Positions 57,511-64,000 of a DNA stretch of 64,000 nt are shown piece by piece; the first letter of the stretch is position 1; every line of letters begins with the position of its first letter. Under the pieces are notes generated by a model that worked only from the letters and a program-made list of their open reading frames with translations, was not told the DNA's origin and searched no databases. The stretch spans positions 1 to 64,000 of the forward strand of contig JAXGIS010000009.1 in NCBI GenBank assembly GCA_040770645.1. The letters run 5' to 3'. The DNA is from JAAYZX01 sp040770645 (GTDB lineage: Bacteria > Actinomycetota > Thermoleophilia > RBG-16-64-13). The position numbers were made by a program, and so were the translations under genes.

Positions 57511-58776
57511 TTATAGTAGGCCACTCAGCGTAGTCAGAGCGTAGCCGTTGCTCAGGAGCCAGTCGATCATGATGGGAAGTGCGGCGACCGTAGCGGATCG
57601 ATCACCACCTCCGTCGTGCATGAGGATTATGGCCCCGGGTTTGATCTCCGCATGAAATGTACGGAGAATAGCATCCTTGTCTTTGCTCTCCCAGTCGCGC
57701 GTGTCCACATCCCACAGCGCGAGGCGCATGCCCAACTCCCCGGCCACCGTGGTAACCGTTGCGTTGTAGCTGCCGTAAGGGGGACGGAGAAACGCACAAC
57801 CTCCGAGTAGGTCCGAGGTTCTGGACAACTCTTTCTTGATGGCCTCGGCGTTCAAACGGGTAAGGTCGGGATGGCTCCAGGTGTGGTTTGCGATTTCATG
57901 CCCACCGGCACGGATCTTGTCGATCATGTTGGGCAGGGCCGACGCATTTCCGCCCAGCACGAAAAAGGTGGCGGGCACGCCTTTCTGAGCGAGTATGGTC
58001 AGGATCTGTGGAGTGGCCGTGTCGGGGCCGTCGTCGAAGGTCAGAGCAGCAGCCCTCTGCCCTGACGCCAGACCCGAAGTCCTGCGAATTACCGTGTTCA
58101 CGGGGTCTTTGGCCACGAGTTTGGCACCCGTGCGTTTGCTTCCCACGCCCACCAGCGTTTCGCGGACGCCGGGTTCGCCTCTTTGGGCCAGCACCACTAC
58201 CGAACCCTCTCCTTCAGTGACCGTTTGAAACGGGATGTCCTCGGATTTTCGGGTCACCTTCTCAATGATGGCCCGGCCCTCAACGGCCACGAGTTCCGCC
58301 CCGTGGCGCAGGATGTCGTTGGGCGAATCTTGCGAGTTCAGTACTTCCAACGTTCCGGGATGGGCCGTCCCCGGGGAGCGCACGTCGCCGGCGATATCGA
58401 GTTTGGCTCCCGGGCGGGGATCCAGGTGGCGCAGTTGAGCGAGTTGTGAGCCTGTTGTCCCTGGAGATACAAGAAGAGGGGTGCCCTGGGCGGTTACGAA
58501 CTGGCCCATGCCCAAAGACCCTGCCGGCCCCAGAAGGAGACCGAGCACGGCGAGAGCGAGCACAACGGGCAGATCGAGGAGGCGTGGTCGCCACGCCGAT
58601 ATAGCTCCGGCCCGGCTCGTTGCCTTGGCGCGTCTACGTTCAGAACGCGACAAGCGTATCGAGCCGGTGTCGCCGGGAATCGCCCTGCGTCGTGAGCCGG
58701 GGGAGACGCTCCAAGGGAAGTCCGGTTCTCCGCTTGGCGTACCGAGGCTGTCAGATGTCTCGTTGAAGTTGGTCAT
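57511..58776 (-). CDS. G5-domain polysaccharide deacetylase
   Basis: 421 residues from ATG 58776 (TNFNETSDS); a longer in-frame start at 58866 is less likely. One membrane anchor VVLALAVLGLLLGPAG near residue 75. A G5 domain follows (VTRKSEDIPFQTVTEGEGSV, RGEPGVRETLVGV). The NodB deacetylase domain has LTFDDGPDTATPQILTILAQ, the metal histidines in ANHTWSHPDL, RPPYGSYNATV, WDVDTRDW and LMHDGGGDRS. It probably deacetylates peptidoglycan or another wall glycan outside the cell. Confidence 0.9.
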   Translation of the reverse strand: MTNFNETSDSLGTPSGEPDFPWSVSPGSRRRAIPGDTGSIRLSRSERRRAKATSRAGAISAWRPRLLDLPVVLALAVLGLLLGPAGSLGMGQFVTAQGTPLLVSPGTTGSQLAQLRHLDPRPGAKLDIAGDVRSPGTAHPGTLEVLNSQDSPNDILRHGAELVAVEGRAIIEKVTRKSEDIPFQTVTEGEGSVVVLAQRGEPGVRETLVGVGSKRTGAKLVAKDPVNTVIRRTSGLASGQRAAALTFDDGPDTATPQILTILAQKGVPATFFVLGGNASALPNMIDKIRAGGHEIANHTWSHPDLTRLNAEAIKKELSRTSDLLGGCAFLRPPYGSYNATVTTVAGELGMRLALWDVDTRDWESKDKDAILRTFHAEIKPGAIILMHDGGGDRSATVAALPIMIDWLLSNGYALTTLSGLL

Positions 58777-58869
58777 GGGACAAGGGAGTCGCTGCAATAA
58801 ATCGTACTGTACTATACAGAGGTACGGAGGCCTGTGTAGGGGATGGCGCGGCGTGATCGTTCCCAACCT

Positions 58870-59028
58870 TCAGACATGTGGTTCCCTCAGGCTTGCATTG
58901 GCGGCCTCGGCCGGCGCTTGGAGTAGTTCCACTACGATCCCGATCTCCTCGGTGCCGCCCACCCTCTCTTTGGGCCATTCCACCCCCCGCAGTTCGGCGC
59001 ACATCCTGGGGAAGCCGGGTCAGGCCAT
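58870..59028 (-). CDS. Small ORF, unknown, possibly with UGA at codon 3
   Basis: From ATG 59004 a 44-codon frame reads MCAELRGVEWPKERVGGTEE and ends ASLREPHV at 58870. It does not overlap another gene. Upstream in the same frame, ATG 59028 with AGGA at a good distance reads M-A-UGA-PGFPR-M-C. Read-through would give a U-x(6)-C protein of ~52 residues. The strand and position put it ahead of the deacetylase gene. No known family; the hairpin after the UGA is weak. Confidence 0.3.
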
Positions 59029-59166
59029 GTCTTCCTGTAGAGTTCTGGGAAGGGCCCGCGCTCTCCTCCCCCGGTCGTTTGGGAAAGCCCCACCTCAACT
59101 GCAGCGTGCGCGTCGATCCCGGGTTCGCTGTATCCAGGGCCGTCCTCCCGGCAAGGATGAGGCTCG
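59029..59166. other. Divergent intergenic region
   Basis: Between the small minus-strand ORF and the capA-like gene. Nothing recognised apart from AAGGATGAGG before the capA-like start. Confidence 0.3.
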
Positions 59167-60524
59167 ATGAGCCGCTGGAGCAAGATCTGTTTGGCAGTGT
59201 TGCTTGTCGCCGAATTGGTGGCGGTTCTCTTCCTGTGGGGACCCGGCCGAGGACTTCTGGACCAGACAAGGGCTGAAGGCATTGCCGGGCGGAAGAGCAT
59301 CGAGGCCGCACAGGCGTCGCTCGGCGCCGAAGGAAGATCTCCAAACCTGTCCACCTGCACGTAAACCCGGATCGATGGGCGCTGGTTGCCATTGCGGCCC
59401 AGCAGAAGCTCGGCTCGGGACTCGGCTCAGGGGGGGAGTCGGAGGCCGTTGGCCGGGAGTTGGTTTCTGATGAGGCCGATCTGGTGCGTATCACCGTGGC
59501 CGCCGCCGGTGACTTTCTCATGCATATGCCGATTGTGCAGTGTGCCGATACCGGGGCCGGTTACGAGTTCAATCCCATCTTCGCGCCGGTTCAGGCCTAC
59601 CTGGAAACTGCCAACTTCACCGTGGTGAACTTGGAAACGCGTTTGGCCGGCGCCGATTACGGTTACAGCGGATACCCGCGGTTCAACACTCCGGCTGAAC
59701 TGGCGCGGGACATGGGGGAGATGGGCGTGGATCTGGTGGCCACGGCCAACAACCACAGCATGGACATGGGCGCCGGCGGCGTCTTCAGAACGCTCGACAA
59801 CCTTGATGCGGCGGGGATGCCGCACATGGGTTCCGCCCGCTCGCCGGAGGAACGGATGGCAATTCCACTGTTTGACGTGGGGGGAGTCAGCATCGCTTTC
59901 TTGAACGCTACCTCGTCGCTCAACGGTATCCCGTTGCCGGACGGCCAACCCTTTGCGGTAACCATGATCGACTCGAAGTTCCTGTTGGCTCAGGCCGCTG
60001 AGGCGCGTGCCCAAGGCGCCGAACTGGTGATAGCCGTGCTGCACTGGGGCGAGGAGTACTCTCGTCAATCCTCGGAGGGGCAGCGGGAGGTTGCGCACCG
60101 GCTGCTCAACGGGGGCATTGACGTGATCATAGGATCCCATCCCCATGTGGTGCAGCCCATCCAGCGGTTGACCGTGGAGCGCGGTGGGCGGCCGTTCACC
60201 ACATACGTGGCCTATTCGCTGGGCAACTTCGTATCCAACCAGCGTGACCGCTATCGCGACTCGGGTATCGTGCTCTTCGTGGACATAGAGAAGAATCAAG
60301 AGGGAGTGTCGGTCACAGGTGTGCGTTTCCTTCCCGTGTGGGTGCAGAAAACGCTCGTGAACGGTACGGCGCAGTACCGTGTGCTCCCCGTGCACCCCAC
60401 GTTGGATCCCCGGTCAGATCTACCGCTCTCACAGGCGGATCACGAGCGGATGAGCCAAGTGTGGCAGGAACTCACCGCGATGCTCGACAACCCGGAACGC
60501 GGCATCACCGCTTATCAGCCTTAG
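59167..60524 (+). CDS. CapA/PgsA-family metallophosphatase-like protein (one frameshift)
   Basis: ATG 59167 opens a signal anchor, SRWSKICLAVLLVAELVAVL. A missing base near 59335 moves to the frame with KPVHLHVNPDRWALVAIAAQ and the PGA_cap domain: GDFLMHMPIV, VNLETRLAG, TANNHSMDMGAGG, LHWGEEY, GSHPHVVQPIQ and AYSLGNFVSNQ. This calcineurin-like domain is associated with poly-gamma-glutamate or capsule synthesis. Joined length ~452. Exported and membrane-anchored. No pgs/cap genes adjoin, so the polymer is unknown. Ends four bases before the gcvPB stop, convergent. Confidence 0.83.
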
Positions 60525-60528
60525 GCGG

Positions 60529-62119
60529 CTACTCTGCGTAGACCCAACGCAGCACCGGCCGCCGTGCCGCCGCCACTTCATCGGGGCGTTGGACGGGGGT
60601 GTTGTGCGGCGCCGCTAGAACGGTGTCGGGGCTCCGGCGGCACTCCTCATCTATGGTGCGCATCACTTCCACGAAAGCGTTGAGTGAGTCGAGGCTTTCG
60701 GTCTCGGTAGGCTCGATCATCAGGGCTTCGGGGACCACCAGTGGGAAGTAGACCGTTGGGGCGTGCATGCCGAAGTCGAGGATGCGCTTGGCCACATCTC
60801 TCGCCGTGACCCCCGCCGCCTTCTGTTTGGTGGCCGAAGCCACGAACTCGTGCATGCATACACGGTCGAAGGGGACCTCGTAGAGGTCGTGCAGGCGCGC
60901 CCGTAGATAGTTGGCATTGAGCACGGCATCGTCGGAGGCCCGGCGTAGGCCGTCGGCACCCATACGCAGGATGTAGGCGTAGGCCTTCACCAGCACGCTG
61001 ATGTTTCCGAAGAAGCCCTTGACCCTGCCGATACTCGAGGGACGATCGAAGTCGAGGAAGAAGCGCTGTCGGCGCTCATTCTCCGCCTGGGGGGATCCGG
61101 GGTCTGGGGTGCGGCTGCTCTCGGTATCGCCGGTCTCGCCGGTCGTGGGGCCGTTGTCCGTGGCCGGCGCCCGACAACCCACCAGCGGGATGGGCAGGAA
61201 CGGCTCCAACAGTTCGTTCACGGCCACAGGGCCTGCCCCGGGGCCTCCTCCGCCGTGGGGTGTGGAGAAGGTCTTGTGCAGGTTCAGGTGCACAACATCC
61301 AAGCCCATGTCCCCGGGCCTGGCCCGACCCATGATGGCGTTGAGGTTGGCCCCGTCGTAGTAGACGAGGCCCCCGGCTTCGTGCACCATGCGCGTGATGT
61401 CGAGTATGTCCTCCTCGAACAGACCGAGCGTGTTGGGGTTGGTCAGCATGAGGCCGGCGGTCTGGGGGGACAGCGCCCGGCTGAGAGTGTCCAGGTCTAT
61501 GAGCCCACGGTCGGAGCTGGGCAGCTCCACCACGCGGTAGCCGGCGAGTGTGGCGGTGGCCAGGTTGGTGCCGTGGGCGGAGTCGGGCACGAGGATGGTG
61601 TTGCGCTCCTTGTCTCCCCGGCTTTGATGGTAGGCGCGGATCATGAGTATGCCCACGAGCTCGCCCTGCGCCCCCGCCGACGGCTGAAAGCTGACCCGGT
61701 CCATACCGGTTATGGCCAAGAGCGCCTGCTCCAGTTCCCACATGAGGCGCAACACACCCTGCACTTGGTCCTCGGGCTGGTAGGGGTGGAGTGAAGCGAA
61801 GCCCGGTAGCGAAGCGAGCTCATCATTGAGTTTGGGGTTGTACTTCATGGTGCAGGAGCCCAACGGGTAGATGCCGAGATCCACGGCGTGATTCAGATGG
61901 GAGAGCTTCGTGTAATGCCGTACCACTTCCGGCTCGGACAGCTCAGGCAGGCGCGGCGCCCGCCTCGCGCAGGCGGGCGCCGCGCAGCGTTCGGCCGCCG
62001 GGGGCGTGTCCACGCCCGCCGGCGGCAGATCCATCCCGGTGCCCTGGGCGCCCTTTCTCATACACCAACGGCTCCACTCCGCGCCGTACCGGTTCCGTGC
62101 ACTCTTCGAATGGCGTCAT
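60529..62119 (-). CDS. gcvPB: Glycine dehydrogenase (decarboxylating) subunit 2 (one frameshift)
   Basis: PLP-bearing subunit of the P protein of glycine cleavage. ATG 62119 overlaps the gcvPA stop; the frame TPFEECTEPVRRGVEPLVYE slips near 62045 to the main frame LPELSEPEVVRHYTKLSHLN. Motifs: YPLGSCTMKYNPKLND, VPDSAHGTNLA, LMLTNPNTLGLFE and the PLP lysine in LNLHKTFSTPHGGGGPG. Between LPIPLVGCR and FFLDFDRPSSIGRVK there is an extra ~30-residue segment rich in Gly, Thr, Ser and Pro that related subunits lack. Otherwise full length. Confidence 0.93.
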
Positions 62120-63447
62120 CGCCGTGCCTCCTCAACGTATGCCGCCAGGTCATCGGGTGTATTCACCTCGGTGACGGCTACCAGCAGGCCGTTCGGCTCC
62201 TGCGGGAACCACCGGCCCAACGGCACCCCCGCTTCGATGCCCACTTGACGCATACGCGCCGTGAAGGCCTCGGCCGGTTCAGCCAGGCGAACCGCGAACT
62301 CGTGGAAGAAGGGCCCGCTCACCAGTGGCTCCACTCCCGGCAACTCAACCAGCCGTTGCTGCAGCCAGTGAGCGCGTCGCACGCAGACCTCGCCCAGTTC
62401 GGCCAGTCCTTGGGGGCCCAGCAACGCCAGGTGGACGGTGGCGGCTAGGGCGTTCAAAGCTTGGTTGGAGCAGATGTTCGACGTGGCTTTGGCACGGCGT
62501 ATGTGCTGTTCGCGCGCCTGGAGCGTCAACGTGTAGCAGGTGCGGCCGGCTGCATCGGTGGTTTGCCCCACCAGCCTCCCCGGCAACTGGCGCAGGAAGG
62601 CCGTACGCGTGGCCATGTATCCGGCCGAAGGCCCGCCAAACGACATGGAGTTGCCGAATACCTGCACATCGCCCACGGCGATGTCTGCCCCCAACGTCCC
62701 CGGTGCCTCCAGCAGGCCGAGGGTCATGGGATTCTGCACTACTACCAGCAGTGCTCCCGCCTCGTGAGCGATGGACGCCAAAGCTTCCACATCTTCAATG
62801 ATGCCCAAGAAGTTTGGCTGCTGTACTACAAACGCCCCCACTCCGTCCAGCATCTGAGCGGGCGGCACCGGCGTTCGGCCCGAAGCAGGGTCGAGCGCCA
62901 AGTGGTCCACCGGGAACCCCGGCCCGGCGGCGTAAGTGCCCACTACGTGCAGGGCTTCGGGGTGAAGACCGGCGGACAGAAGGATCCCTTCGCGCCGGGT
63001 CTGCCTCAAGGCCAGGAACGCCGCCTCCGCTGCGGCCGACGGCCCGTCCCACATGGATGCGTTGGCCACGTCCAGGCCGGTCAACTCGCATACGGCCGTC
63101 TGGAATTCGAAGATGTGCTGGAGCGTGCCCTGGCTCACCTCGGCCTGGTAGGGCGTGTAGGAGGTGGCGAACTCGGAGCGCCCGATCACCGCCCGCACCG
63201 CAGCCGGGATGTGGTGTTGGTAGCAACCCGCTCCCAAGAAGCTCCGCGACCCGACAGGCCGATTGTCCTCGCTCAAGCGCCGGACCGTCTGGGCCACTTG
63301 GGCCTCGGTGAGGGCGGGGGGGAGGTCGAGTCCGGTTATGCGCAGCGCGTCGGGAATGGCGGTGAACAACTCATCCACGGACCCGACACCGATGGCGTCG
63401 AGCATGGCGCGGCGCTCTTGGTCCGAGTGGGGCAGGTATGCGGGCAC
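62116..63447 (-). CDS. gcvPA: Glycine dehydrogenase (decarboxylating) subunit 1
   Basis: Non-PLP-binding half of the two-chain P protein. 443 residues from GTG 63447, preceded by GAGAGGAG. Typical blocks: YLPHSDQERRAMLDAIGVGS, FLGAGCYQHHIPAAVRAVIG, TPYQAEVSQGTLQHIFEFQT, NASMWDGPSAAAEAAFLALR and TSNICSNQALNALAATVHLA. Its stop overlaps the gcvPB ATG. gcvT lies 45 bases upstream, with no gcvH between. Confidence 0.95.
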   Translation of the reverse strand: MPAYLPHSDQERRAMLDAIGVGSVDELFTAIPDALRITGLDLPPALTEAQVAQTVRRLSEDNRPVGSRSFLGAGCYQHHIPAAVRAVIGRSEFATSYTPYQAEVSQGTLQHIFEFQTAVCELTGLDVANASMWDGPSAAAEAAFLALRQTRREGILLSAGLHPEALHVVGTYAAGPGFPVDHLALDPASGRTPVPPAQMLDGVGAFVVQQPNFLGIIEDVEALASIAHEAGALLVVVQNPMTLGLLEAPGTLGADIAVGDVQVFGNSMSFGGPSAGYMATRTAFLRQLPGRLVGQTTDAAGRTCYTLTLQAREQHIRRAKATSNICSNQALNALAATVHLALLGPQGLAELGEVCVRRAHWLQQRLVELPGVEPLVSGPFFHEFAVRLAEPAEAFTARMRQVGIEAGVPLGRWFPQEPNGLLVAVTEVNTPDDLAAYVEEARR

Positions 63448-63492
63448 CTGTGCTCCTCTCTCTCTGTGCCGGCTGATTTGGTGCGGCGGGCT

Positions 63493-64000
63493 TTAACTCT
63501 CGGGGGGCAGGGGAGTGACACCGCGCCGGTAGAAGGGGCGGGCAACCACGGTGGCTTTCAGGCGCCTTCCCCGCGACTCCACCTCCAAGGGCGTTCCCAC
63601 TTCGGCCAGAGGGGGCACCACGTAACCGAGGGCGATGGGTTTCTGCAGCACGGGGCTGAAGCTGCCCGAAGTTATCCGGCCCACCAGGGCGCCACCCTCC
63701 ATCAGCGTATCCCCGTGCCGGAGAAGGCTGCGGCCCTCCGGGCTCAGCCCAACCAGGAGTTCCTCGGGCCCCCGCTCTTGTGCCGCCACCAAAGCCTCTC
63801 GGCCCACGAAGGGGCCTTTGTCCAGATGTACAATCCGTCCCAGACGGGCCATGAACGGCGAGGTGGTTTCGTCGATGTCTTGGCCATAAAGCGGGAGCGC
63901 AGCTTCTAAGCGCAGCGTATCCCGGGCACCGAGGCCACACGGCAAGACGCTCCCCTCGGGCTCGGCTGCGAGCAGGGTGTCCCAGAGGGCTTGCACATCG
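63493..64000 (-). CDS. gcvT: Aminomethyltransferase (T protein), 5' end beyond window
   Basis: C-terminal ~168 residues of GcvT, which transfers the aminomethyl carbon to tetrahydrofolate. PCGLGARDTLRLEAALPLYG is the family signature, followed by TTSPFMARLGRIVHLDKGPF, GREALVAAQ and GRITSGSFSPVLQKPIALGY. The reading frame runs off the window edge. First visible gene of gcvT-gcvPA-gcvPB. Confidence 0.93.
   Translation of the reverse strand, partial: DVQALWDTLLAAEPEGSVLPCGLGARDTLRLEAALPLYGQDIDETTSPFMARLGRIVHLDKGPFVGREALVAAQERGPEELLVGLSPEGRSLLRHGDTLMEGGALVGRITSGSFSPVLQKPIALGYVVPPLAEVGTPLEVESRGRRLKATVVARPFYRRGVTPLPPES

Overview
This is a 64 kb high-GC chromosomal segment, most likely from an uncultured, deep-branching actinobacterium (inference). 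Pointers are the actinobacterial-type SerC, a UPF0182 giant membrane protein, an LppM-like lipoprotein, an RsbV/RsbW pair, a PspC protein and S-T-T-rich tails. An anaerobic or microaerophilic life is suggested by a flavodiiron protein with a reductase partner, LarE, a nickel/cobalt ECF importer and several probable selenoproteins. Many genes carry one-base frameshifts, mostly in homopolymers, so the assembly is probably error-prone; where I join frames I say so and call the gene as one unit.

Layout. 1-10430: branched-chain amino-acid operon ilvD(partial)-ilvB-ilvN-ilvC, then promoter and leader, leuC-leuD-leuB-ilvE-cimA; citramalate synthase occupies the place where leuA might be expected. 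10499-19585: GNAT acetyltransferase, serC, cupin, a secreted/anchored FAD oxidoreductase, dnaE, larE. 19786-26751: a rearranged accessory patch with two related lipoproteins, a secreted zinc-peptidase-like gene, an IS21-type transposase remnant and a ~310-bp direct duplication of the 3' end of carB, next to the intact carB. 26858-33975: UPF0182 protein, S9 peptidase, MFS, SHOCT protein. 34161-40319: hisD, MFS, hisB, hisH, hisA, MFS; the HisH lacks its glutaminase nucleophile.

40411-53360 is the most interesting region. Three thiol-redox genes contain an in-frame UGA exactly where the family has a redox cysteine: a peroxiredoxin (FTFV-UGA-PTE), a rhodanese fused to GNAT-like domains, and a glutaredoxin-like protein (UGA-x-x-C). 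Each UGA is followed by a hairpin compatible with a bacterial SECIS element. They sit with a methyltransferase, a flavodiiron oxygen/NO reductase, a flavin reductase with a LysW-like zinc ribbon, a thioredoxin-domain protein and two small Cys-rich proteins. I read this as a selenium-based defence against O2, peroxide and sulfur stress.

53439-56510: a Fur-family regulator, with a 7-1-7 dyad over its own -10 box, heading an operon for a nickel/cobalt ECF transporter (MN fusion, Q, O). 56628-60524: RsbV/RsbW, a G5-domain polysaccharide deacetylase, a CapA-type protein. 60529-64000: glycine cleavage genes gcvT(partial)-gcvPA-gcvPB, without gcvH between them. I found no tRNA, rRNA or CRISPR array.
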